Below are positions 16,504-23,122 of a DNA stretch of 64,000 nucleotides, in pieces (within the stretch, counting starts at the first letter, position 1; each line of letters starts with the position of its first letter). The stretch is from Geodermatophilus obscurus (lineage in GTDB: Bacteria; Actinomycetota; Actinomycetes; Mycobacteriales; Geodermatophilaceae). A program made the position numbers and the translations under genes. The notes under the pieces are model-generated. The model ran no database searches, was not told the origin of the DNA, and worked only from the letters and a program-made list of their open reading frames with translations. The stretch spans positions 248,001 to 312,000 of the forward strand of contig NZ_FOWE01000007.1 in the NCBI RefSeq assembly GCF_900115395.1. The letters run 5' to 3'.

Positions 16504-17826
16504 GTGAGCGACGACGCACCGGGGATACCCAGAGGCTCGATCTCGCGCACCGCGCGGCTGGCCTCCCTCCCCCTGGGTGCGGCGGGACGCGCCACGCTCG
16601 GGATCGGCAAGCGGCTGTCGGGCCAGGCTCCGGAGGCGGTCACGGCCGAGCTCCAGCAGCGCACCGCCGAGCAGCTGTTCGCCGTCCTCGGCCAGCTCAA
16701 GGGCGGGGCGATGAAGCTCGGCCAGACGCTGTCGGTGTTCGAGGCCGCGGTGCCCGAGGAGGTCGCCGCCCCCTACCGCGAGGCGCTGGTCAAGCTCCAG
16801 GAGGAGGCGCCGCCGATGCCGGTGCGCACCGTGCACGCGGTGCTGGCCCAGCAGCTCGGTGGCACCTGGCGCACCCGGTTCCGCGAGTTCGACGACCAGC
16901 CGGCCGCGGCGGCCAGCATCGGGCAGGTCCACCGGGCCACCTGGCGCGACGGCCGCGACGTCGCCGTCAAGATCCAGTACCCGGGCGCGGCCACGGCGCT
17001 CATGGCCGACCTCAACCAGCTCTCCCGTTTCGCCCGGCTGTTCGCCACGCTCTTCCCGGGCCTGGACGTCAAGCCGCTGATCGCCGAGCTCAAGGCGCGC
17101 GTGGTCGAGGAGCTCGACTACGGGCTGGAGGCCGACGCGCAGCGGCAGTTCGCCGCGGCCTACGCCGGGGACGAGGAGATCGTCGTCCCCCGGGTGGTGG
17201 CCAGCGCGCCGAAGGTCATCGTGTCGGAGTGGCTCGAGGGCCTGCCGCTGTCCCGGGTGATCTCCGACGGCACCCGCGAGCAGCGCGACCGCGCCGGCCA
17301 CCTCATGGCAGTGCTGCACTTCTCCGCACCGTCCCGGGCCCGCGCGCTGCACGCCGACCCGCACCCGGGCAACTTCCGGCTCGTCGACGGCGACCGGCTC
17401 GGCGTCATCGACTTCGGCGCCACCGCCCGGCTGCCCGACGGCCTGCCCGAGCCGATCGGCCGGCTGGTCCGCTGGGCGCTGGAGGGCCGGGCCGAGGACG
17501 TGCTGACCGACCTGCGCGCCGAGGGCTTCATCCGGCCGGGTGTCCAGGTCGACGCGCGGGGCGTGCACGACTACCTGCGGCCCATGCTCGAACCGATCGA
17601 GCGCCACGGCTTCCGGTTCACGCGCAAGTGGATGCAGGAGCAGGCCGCCCGCCTGGCCGATCCGCGCAGCGAGGCCAGCCGGCTGGGCCGCCAGCTCAAC
17701 CTGCCACCGGCCTACCTGCTCATCCACCGGGTGACGATCGGCTCGATCGGTGTGCTCTGCCAGCTCGACGCCGCCGCGGACTACCGCAGCGTCTGCGAGG
17801 AGTGGCTGCCCGGCTTCACCGGCTGA
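16504..17826 (+). CDS. UbiB/AarF/ABC1 atypical kinase family protein
   Basis: A 440-residue ABC1 kinase-like protein (ortholog position of Rv3197). Visible are the KxGQ motif (MKLGQTLS), the alanine-rich loop AAAASIGQVHRA, the VAVKIQYPG lysine, the catalytic HADPHPGNF and metal-binding VIDFGATARL. The family is ATP-dependent and often linked to membrane isoprenoid lipids such as quinones. The reading frame is open to 16039, but the GTG at 16504 follows a GACAAT -10 box by six bases, giving a leaderless start and a normal protein length. It converges on the whiB7 operon with a shared 19-pair terminator. Confidence 0.9.
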   Translation: MSDDAPGIPRGSISRTARLASLPLGAAGRATLGIGKRLSGQAPEAVTAELQQRTAEQLFAVLGQLKGGAMKLGQTLSVFEAAVPEEVAAPYREALVKLQEEAPPMPVRTVHAVLAQQLGGTWRTRFREFDDQPAAAASIGQVHRATWRDGRDVAVKIQYPGAATALMADLNQLSRFARLFATLFPGLDVKPLIAELKARVVEELDYGLEADAQRQFAAAYAGDEEIVVPRVVASAPKVIVSEWLEGLPLSRVISDGTREQRDRAGHLMAVLHFSAPSRARALHADPHPGNFRLVDGDRLGVIDFGATARLPDGLPEPIGRLVRWALEGRAEDVLTDLRAEGFIRPGVQVDARGVHDYLRPMLEPIERHGFRFTRKWMQEQAARLADPRSEASRLGRQLNLPPAYLLIHRVTIGSIGVLCQLDAAADYRSVCEEWLPGFTG

Positions 17827-17843
17827 GGAGCCCGGACGGACGA

Positions 17844-17888
17844 GAGGCCGGGTCCCCGACGCACCGGGAGCGTCGGGGACCCGGCCTC
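17844..17888. terminator. Bidirectional terminator between the UbiB-type gene and the whiB7 operon
   Basis: A perfect 19-base-pair stem (17844-17862 with 17870-17888) with a seven-base loop, the strongest hairpin in the window, between convergent transcripts. Confidence 0.92.
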
Positions 17889-17931
17889 GACCGGGTGGGC
17901 ACGTCGGTGCCCGGGGGGATGCCGCCCGCTC

Positions 17932-18096
17932 CTAGCGGACGGCGGCGCTGGCCCGCGCGGCACGCCGGCTGGCGTACTCCGCACGGCGGGCCCACCGGCG
18001 GGCGGCCCGCAGCCGGCGGACGCGGCCGGCCTGGTCGGCCTCGGCGCGCAGCTCGCTCAGCCGGGTGGTGGCGAGGTCGTACTCGGTGGTGTGCAC
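17932..18096 (-). CDS. Small basic helical protein in the whiB7 operon
   Basis: A 54-codon frame starting at GTG 18096 with a GAGGAA ribosome site, beginning MHTTEYDLATTRLSELRAEA and ending in an arginine/alanine-rich amphipathic helix (15 arginines). It lies 52 bases after the whiB7 stop on the same strand, before the shared terminator and with no promoter or terminator in between, so it should be co-transcribed. I do not recognise a family. Length, ribosome site and terminator position support a real gene; its function is unknown. Confidence 0.6.
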   Translation of the reverse strand: MHTTEYDLATTRLSELRAEADQAGRVRRLRAARRWARRAEYASRRAARASAAVR

Positions 18097-18148
18097 GGCG
18101 GTTCCTCACGTCTCGTGGCAGGTGGTGACACTGGTCGCCGTCGCGGGC

Positions 18149-18496
18149 TCAGGCCGCGACGACCTTGCGGGGACGACCCCGCGGGCGCTTGCGCGGGATG
18201 ACGGCACCCCGCTCGAAGATCTCGCCGCCCCACACGCCCCACGGCTCGCCGCGGTCGAGCGCACCGGCCAGGCAGGCGTCGCGGACCGGGCACTCCCCGC
18301 ACAGGACCTTGGCCTGCTCGAGAGCCGCGGGGCTCTCGGCGAACCACAGGTCGGGGTCGTCGGTCCCGCGGCACGGCAGGGGTCGCCGCACCGGTGCCGG
18401 GGCCAGAGGGACGTGCGGCGTCCTGGGGGTGGCGCCACCGGTCCGGGGGAGCCCGGGTCGGCGGTGGGACGTCGGGCGGTCGATCGTCTGCTGCAC
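18149..18496 (-). CDS. whiB7: WhiB7 transcriptional regulator of intrinsic antibiotic resistance
   Basis: A 115-residue WhiB protein with four iron-sulfur cysteines (C42, C66, C69, C75), the G(V/I)WGG turn at 87-91 and the C-terminal AT-hook RGRPR (106-110), which distinguishes WhiB7/WblC from other WhiB proteins. It binds sigma-A and activates resistance and redox genes at promoters with an AT-rich box before -35. The GTG start has a GAGGAGG ribosome site. A leader of about 585 bases with its own reading frame and an intrinsic terminator precedes it, so expression is attenuated and autoregulated. Position next to the UbiB-type gene and uvrD2 matches mycobacterial whiB7. Confidence 0.95.
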   Translation of the reverse strand: MQQTIDRPTSHRRPGLPRTGGATPRTPHVPLAPAPVRRPLPCRGTDDPDLWFAESPAALEQAKVLCGECPVRDACLAGALDRGEPWGVWGGEIFERGAVIPRKRPRGRPRKVVAA

Positions 18497-18571
18497 TGCC
18501 GCTCCTCCTCGTACTCGTCGTCTGCGCGGCCGGCGGGTCCGCCGACCGGGTGGTCGGGGCCGGGTGCCGCG

Positions 18572-18617
18572 GAGAAAGACGAAGGCCGCGGATCCCGGGG
18601 TTCGGGTTCCGCGGCCT
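18572..18617 (-). terminator. Intrinsic attenuator terminator in the whiB7 leader
   Basis: On the minus strand a 10-base-pair stem (18617-18608 with 18592-18583), extended by an inner CCCG/CGGG stem, is followed by TCGTCTTTCTCC, the only clear U-rich terminator tail I found in the window. It lies 22 bases after the leader frame stop and about 75 bases before whiB7. This matches the conditional terminator known in mycobacterial and Streptomyces whiB7/wblC leaders. Confidence 0.85.
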
Positions 18618-18638
18618 CGAGGAGGACCGGTCGAGCGG

Positions 18639-19001
18639 TTAGCTCTGCGGTCTCCCCGGGGAGTGGATCCCGAGGGTGTGCTGCTTGTCGGTGGTGTCGG
18701 TGCGGGGGACGTCGGTGCCGAACACGTCGGTGCCGAAGACGCCGGTGCCGAACAAGTCGGTGCCGATGAGGCGGCCGCCGAGGAGATCGGCGACGTGGGC
18801 GGCGGTGGGCAGACCGGTCCCCTGGAACGGAGCGGTGGGCGCAGCGACGGCCGTGCCGGTCAGGTCGAACGGCGTCATGGTGCGGACGACGGCGTAGCGC
18901 GGGCGGGCCGACGGAGCGACGCCACCAGCGGCCGGACGCACGCCGAGGGCGCCCCAGGCGGAGACCCCGGCGGGGGCGAGAGCGCAGCGCATGTCGATCA
19001 T
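18639..19001 (-). CDS. Long whiB7 leader reading frame (120 codons)
   Basis: A frame beginning MIDMRCALAPAGVSAWGALG with an excellent GGGAGGAGGGG ribosome site five to six bases before ATG, and ending TAA just ahead of the attenuator hairpin. Known whiB7 leader frames are short, so 120 codons is unusual. The middle (residues 80-99) has five-residue repeats of FGTDV type. Its last codons contain the sequence CCCCGGGG (18654-18661), complementary to the attenuator loop, so ribosome position near its end could decide termination. It may also make a stable protein; no known domain was recognised. Confidence 0.7.
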   Translation of the reverse strand: MIDMRCALAPAGVSAWGALGVRPAAGGVAPSARPRYAVVRTMTPFDLTGTAVAAPTAPFQGTGLPTAAHVADLLGGRLIGTDLFGTGVFGTDVFGTDVPRTDTTDKQHTLGIHSPGRPQS

Positions 19002-19088
19002 CAGAACCCCTCCTCCCGGGGTCGGAGGCCGGCGGTCAGGCCGGTCTCGGTCTGGCGCGCCCGCGGCGGTCCGTCGGGCGCGATGAGG

Positions 19089-19127
19089 ACAGTAGGGAAG
19101 GTCACGCGGACGGCGCAACGCATTTAA
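19089..19127 (-). promoter_or_regulatory. whiB7 promoter with WhiB7-type AT-rich box
   Basis: Read on the minus strand: TTAAATGCG (19127-19119) directly abuts -35 TTGCGC (19118-19113), then an 18-base spacer and -10 TACTGT (19094-19089), with transcription start near 19082. An AAAT-rich stretch just before -35 is the known WhiB7-dependent promoter signature, which implies autoactivation. Confidence 0.75.
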
Positions 19128-19164
19128 CGGGCGCGTCCCCGAGCCGAGGGAGTGTCGTCCCGCG

Positions 19165-19184
19165 ACCGTGCCGGTCAGCACGGT
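19165..19184 (-). terminator. Short hairpin after uvrD2
   Basis: A 7-base-pair stem (19165-19171 with 19178-19184) with a six-base loop, ten bases beyond the uvrD2 stop. Weak but well placed, between uvrD2 and the whiB7 promoter. Confidence 0.5.
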
Positions 19185-19194
19185 CCGTGACCGG

Positions 19195-21234
19195 TCAGCC
19201 GCCGACGGTGGCGAGAACGTCCTCGCCGTACATCTCGAGCTTGCGGGCGCCGACGCCGGGCAGCCCCGACAGCTCACGGATGCTGGTCGGCCGCGCCTCG
19301 GCGATGGCCTGCAGGGTCGCGTCGGTGAAGACGACGTAGGCCGGCACCGAGGCGGCCTGGGCCGTGCTGCTGCGCCAGGCGCGCAGCCGCTCGAAGAGCT
19401 CGCCGGCCTCGCCGTCGAGGACGACCTTGACCTTCTTGGCCTTGCGTTGCGGCCCCGGGGCCGTGGGCGTGGACCCGGGGACCAGGCCGTCGAGGAACCG
19501 GCTGCGCGGGCGGGCCCGCTTGGCGCCCGGGTGGCGGGTCAGCGACCACGACAGCGTCAGCTGCTCACGGGCCCGGGTGACCGCGACGTAGAGCAGCCGC
19601 CGCTCCTCCTCCACCGCGTCGGGCCGGCTCAACGACTGCGCGATGGGCAGCACGCCGTCGACCAGGCCGACGACGAAGACCGCGTCCCACTCCAGCCCCT
19701 TCGCCGCGTGCATCGAGGCGAGGGTGACGCCCTGGACGGTGGGCGCGTGCTGGGCGTCGGCGCGCTCGGCGAGATGGGCGACGAAGCGCGGGAGGTCGGT
19801 GGTCGGGTCCTCGGCGACCAGGTCGACGGCGAGGTCGACCAGCGCGGCCAGCGACTGCCAGCGGTCGCGGGCCGCTCCCCCGGCCGGCGGCCGGTGCTCC
19901 ACCCAGCCGGTGGAGGCCAGCACGTCGCGCACGGTGGTGACCAGGGCGCCCGGTTCGCTCCCGCCGGCCGCCGCGCCGCGCAGCAGGACGACGGCCTCGC
20001 GCACCTCGGGCCGCTCGAAGAAGCGCTCGCCGCCCTTGAGCACGTAGGGCACGCCGACGTCGGCCAGCGCGGACTCGTACACCTGCGACTGTGCGTTGAT
20101 CCGGAACAGGACGGCGATCTCCGACGCCGGCGTGCCCGCCTCGATCATGGCCCGGCAGGCCTGCGCGACGGCCGCGGCCTCGGTGGGCTCGTCGGGGTGC
20201 TCGAGGAAGCGCGGCTCGGGGCCGTCGGCCCGCTGGCCCAGGAGCTTCAGCCGGAAGATGCTCCTGCGCTCCGGCGCCTGCCCGATGAGCTTGTTCGCCA
20301 GGCCCACCACCTGCGGCGTCGACCGGTAGTCCCGCTCCAGCTTGACCACCGCGGCGTCGGGATAGCGGTCGGCGAAGCCCAAGAGGTAGTCGGGGTCGGC
20401 GCCGGTGAAGGAGTAGATGGTCTGGTTCGGGTCGCCGACGACGCAGACGTCGGCCCGCCCGCCGAGCCACGCGTCGAGCAGCCGCTGCTGCAGCGGGTTG
20501 ACGTCCTGGTACTCGTCGACGACGAAGTGCCGGTACTGCCCGCGCACCTGCCGGGCGACGTCGGGGTGCTCCTCCAGCGCGTAGGCGGTGACCAGCAGCA
20601 GGTCCTCGAAGTCGAGCATCCCGTCGCGCTGCTTGGCCGACTCGTAGGAGGAGTACACGCGGGCGACGGTCGCCGCGTCGAACGGCGGCTCGCGGCCCGC
20701 CGCGGCGGCGCGCGCCGGGTAGTCGTCGGGCGTGGCCAGGGTGGTCTTGGCCCACTCGATCTCGCTGGCGAGGTCGCGCAGGCTGGTGCGGTCGGTGGAC
20801 AGCCGCGCGCGCGTGGCGGCGGAGGCGACGACCCGCAGCTTGTTCTCCACCAGCGGGGGCATCGGCCCGCCGAGCACGCGGGGGGCGAAGTAGCGCAGCT
20901 GGCGCATCGCGGCGGCGTGGAAGGTGCGGGCCTGCACGCCGCCCACTCCGAGGGCGGCCAGCCGGGACCGCAGCTCCCCGGCGGCACGAGCGGTGAAGGT
21001 GACGGCGAGGACCTGCTCGGGGACGAAGGCCCCGGCGTGCACCCCGTAGGCGATCCGGTGGGTGATCGTGCGGGTCTTGCCCGTGCCGGCGCCGGCGAGG
21101 ATGCAGACCGGTCCGTCGACGGCCGAGGCCGCCTCGCGCTGCTCGTCGTCGAGACCGGCCAGCACCGCCTCGGCCCCGGCGGAGACGGCTCCGGACCCGG
21201 GCGAGCGTCCGGGCAGGTCGGCGGTCCGCGGCAT
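19195..21234 (-). CDS. uvrD2: UvrD2-type superfamily 1 DNA helicase with HRDC domain
   Basis: A 679-residue 3'-5' helicase. Walker A is AGAGTGKT (K53), motif II VVDEYQDVNP, motif III GDPNQTIYSF, motif V SMHAAKGLEWD, motif VI YVAVTRAREQL, and the C-terminal 75 residues form an HRDC domain ending in a helix-hairpin LSGLPGVGARKLE. The architecture and position match mycobacterial UvrD2 (Rv3198c), which is essential there. The linker between motor and HRDC has no cysteines, unlike the tetracysteine I remember in mycobacteria. The start is ATG 21234 with a GAGGAG site; longer in-frame starts would intrude on the divergent mrx1 promoter. Confidence 0.9.
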   Translation of the reverse strand: MPRTADLPGRSPGSGAVSAGAEAVLAGLDDEQREAASAVDGPVCILAGAGTGKTRTITHRIAYGVHAGAFVPEQVLAVTFTARAAGELRSRLAALGVGGVQARTFHAAAMRQLRYFAPRVLGGPMPPLVENKLRVVASAATRARLSTDRTSLRDLASEIEWAKTTLATPDDYPARAAAAGREPPFDAATVARVYSSYESAKQRDGMLDFEDLLLVTAYALEEHPDVARQVRGQYRHFVVDEYQDVNPLQQRLLDAWLGGRADVCVVGDPNQTIYSFTGADPDYLLGFADRYPDAAVVKLERDYRSTPQVVGLANKLIGQAPERRSIFRLKLLGQRADGPEPRFLEHPDEPTEAAAVAQACRAMIEAGTPASEIAVLFRINAQSQVYESALADVGVPYVLKGGERFFERPEVREAVVLLRGAAAGGSEPGALVTTVRDVLASTGWVEHRPPAGGAARDRWQSLAALVDLAVDLVAEDPTTDLPRFVAHLAERADAQHAPTVQGVTLASMHAAKGLEWDAVFVVGLVDGVLPIAQSLSRPDAVEEERRLLYVAVTRAREQLTLSWSLTRHPGAKRARPRSRFLDGLVPGSTPTAPGPQRKAKKVKVVLDGEAGELFERLRAWRSSTAQAASVPAYVVFTDATLQAIAEARPTSIRELSGLPGVGARKLEMYGEDVLATVGG

Positions 21235-21413
21235 GCGGGCGGTCTCCTCGGGGTCGGGACGGACGGACGGACCCGAGTCTCCCAGCCGACACCGACATCC
21301 GGCCGGGACACCCCGGCGCGGCGGCCGGGCGCGGGGAAGGTCTCCCCCGCCGTGTGCGTTCCTGCCCCCGGGGGCACCACAGCCCTGTCGACGACCCTCC
21401 GGGAGGACCTCGA

Positions 21414-21677
21414 GTGACTGCCGCACCCGCCGCCGTGACGATGTACACCACCACCTGGTGCGGGTACTGCGTGCGGCTGAAGAAGATGATGCAGCGCGAG
21501 GGCATCTCGTTCGCCGAGGTCGACATCGAGCGCGAGCCCGGCGCGGCCGACGTCGTCATGCAGGCCAACGGCGGCAACCGCACGGTGCCGACGCTGGTCT
21601 TCGCCGACGGCAGCGCCCTGACCAACCCGAGCATCGACCAGGTGCGGTCCCAGCTCGCGCAGTTGCCCGGGGCCTGA
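21414..21677 (+). CDS. mrx1: Mycoredoxin-1
   Basis: An 87-residue glutaredoxin-fold protein with active site WCGYC (C16, C19) and the cis-proline loop TVPTLVF. It reduces mycothiol mixed disulfides using mycothiol. The GTG start with a GGGAGG ribosome site is preferred over an upstream in-frame start. Divergent from uvrD2 exactly as in mycobacteria (Rv3198A). Confidence 0.93.
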   Translation: MTAAPAAVTMYTTTWCGYCVRLKKMMQREGISFAEVDIEREPGAADVVMQANGGNRTVPTLVFADGSALTNPSIDQVRSQLAQLPGA

Positions 21678-21797
21678 CCGGCGGGTGCTCCACGTCCAGC
21701 GGCCCCCGTCGGTGCATCATCGTGGCCCGGCGGGTCGCGACCGTGACCCCTACCCCACCCCGCCCACCGGGCCGCACACCTCGCGGGAGCCGCTGTC

Positions 21798-22385
21798 GTG
21801 ACCTCGGACGCCGTACCCGCGCCGGCCGACCCGCCGTCCGTCGTCGTGGCCCGCACGGGCCGCGGCTGGCGGGTGCTGGCGCCCGGCTGCGCACAGGACG
21901 TCGACGACCTGGTCGAGGGCCTGTCCCTGGCCGACCTGGTGGCCGAGGGGATCGGCTGCCCCGCCGAGCCCGACCGGGCGGCCCGGCGGGCCGCGCGCGG
22001 CGGTGCCGACGCCGACGCCGGTGACGACCCGCGCGACGCCCGGATCGCGGCCCTGGAGCGGACCGTCGCCCAGCTCGAGCACGCCCTGGCCGCCCGGGTG
22101 GTCACGGAGCGGGCGATCGGCGTGCTCGCCGAGCGGCATGCCACCGCACCGCGGACGGCCTTCGAGGTGCTGCGCGCCCAGGCGCGCTCGCTGGGGCGGC
22201 CGGTGCACGAGCTCGCCCGCGAGGTCATGGCCACGCTGGACCGGCTGGGCGACCACCCCCCGCCCGGGTCGCCGGCCGAGGCCGGACCGGTGCTGACGCC
22301 GGTCCCCCGTCGCGCGCCGGGCCGGCGGGTCGAGCGCGGGCACACGCGGCCCGGCCCCGCGGTCCCGGCGGACGGCCGCCACTGA
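21798..22385 (+). CDS. ANTAR-domain protein
   Basis: A 195-residue protein. The N-terminal half has no recognised sensor fold. Residues about 100-155 (VVTERAIGVLAERH, then AFEVLRAQARSLGRPVHELA) form an ANTAR domain, an RNA-binding antiterminator module that grips two-hexaloop RNA hairpins. ANTAR proteins usually carry a GAF, PAS or receiver domain; the short N-terminus (SVVVARTGRGWRVLAPG) is atypical. The Arg/Pro-rich C-terminus is probably disordered. Its target transcript is unknown. Its TGA overlaps the putative CTG start of the next gene. Confidence 0.85.
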   Translation: MTSDAVPAPADPPSVVVARTGRGWRVLAPGCAQDVDDLVEGLSLADLVAEGIGCPAEPDRAARRAARGGADADAGDDPRDARIAALERTVAQLEHALAARVVTERAIGVLAERHATAPRTAFEVLRAQARSLGRPVHELAREVMATLDRLGDHPPPGSPAEAGPVLTPVPRRAPGRRVERGHTRPGPAVPADGRH

Positions 22386-23053
22386 GCGGTCCGGAGCCGC
22401 TGACCCCGCGAGCGCTGGTCGACCGGCTGGCCGCCCTGCTCGCCGACGTCGAGCCGCTGCCCGGGGCGACGGCGCTGCGGGTCGGCGTCGACGGCCCCGA
22501 CGTCGCCGCGCCCGAGGCCCTGGCCCGGGCGGTGGCCGAGCGGCTGCCCGAGCGCGGCCGGCCGGCGGTCGTCGTCCCGGCGGCGGGGTTCCTGCGGCCG
22601 GCGTCGCTGCGCTTCGAGCACGGCCGCACCGACCCCGACGCCCGCTACACCGACTGGCTCGACACCGGGGCGCTCTCCCGGGAGGTGCTCGACCGGGTCG
22701 GTCCCGGGGGCCGCGGCGAGTACCTGCCGGTGCTGTGGGACGTCGAGCGCGACCGCGCCGCCCGTGCCGGATACCAGCCGATGCCGCCGCGTGGCGTGCT
22801 GCTGGTCCCCGGGGCGCTGCTGCAGGGCGTCGGGCTCGCCCTGGACGTCGTCGTCCACCTGCGGGTGGCGCCGCCCGCCCGGCGCCGGCGGACGCCGGAG
22901 GAGCAGGCCTGGGAGTTGCCGGCCTTCGACCGCTACGACGAGGAGGTCGACCCGGTGGCCCTCGCCGACGCCGTCGTGCTGGCCGACCGACCGGAGCACC
23001 CGGCGCTCGTGCTCCAGGGCAGGTGGGCGCCGTCCGGGGACCAGGTCACCTGA
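22382..23053 (+). CDS. Uridine kinase-like P-loop protein with degenerate Walker A and CTG start
   Basis: The frame encodes LSGPEPLTPRALVDRLAALL, then a segment aligned with the uridine kinase P-loop (RVGVDGPDVAAPEALA) in which the GKT/GKS nucleotide-binding residues are replaced, then conserved uridine kinase-like stretches (FLRPASLRFEHG, YTDWLDTG, WELPAFDRYDE). There is no ATG, GTG or TTG between the upstream gene and codon 51 (22532). The best start is CTG 22382, which overlaps the ANTAR stop as CTGA; a CTG at 22400 is an alternative. Either the start is non-canonical or the gene has decayed. With the altered P-loop, kinase activity is unlikely. Confidence 0.6.
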   Translation: MSGPEPLTPRALVDRLAALLADVEPLPGATALRVGVDGPDVAAPEALARAVAERLPERGRPAVVVPAAGFLRPASLRFEHGRTDPDARYTDWLDTGALSREVLDRVGPGGRGEYLPVLWDVERDRAARAGYQPMPPRGVLLVPGALLQGVGLALDVVVHLRVAPPARRRRTPEEQAWELPAFDRYDEEVDPVALADAVVLADRPEHPALVLQGRWAPSGDQVT

Positions 23054-23122
23054 TCATCGGGCGTCCCCCCGCACGGCAGGACGTGAGGGAGGACGCCCCA
23101 CGGTGCGGGAGGACCCCGCGGC
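23042..23122. repeat. Interspersed palindromic repeat, copy A
   Basis: Head segment 23042-23076 followed by two 20-base units beginning GTGAGGGAGGACGC (23083) and GTGCGGGAGGACC (23103). The head matches the reverse complement of copy B (41528-41562) at about 30 of 35 positions. GCGTCC...GGACGC arms can fold into a hairpin. The element supplies the stop codon of the uridine-kinase-like gene and abuts the nudC stop, so it sits between convergent genes. Confidence 0.7.

Noticed and set aside
19565-22999. Open frame of 1,144 codons on the minus strand across uvrD2 and the ANTAR and uridine-kinase-like genes
   Set aside because: It overlaps real genes in another frame or sense and has no recognisable domain.
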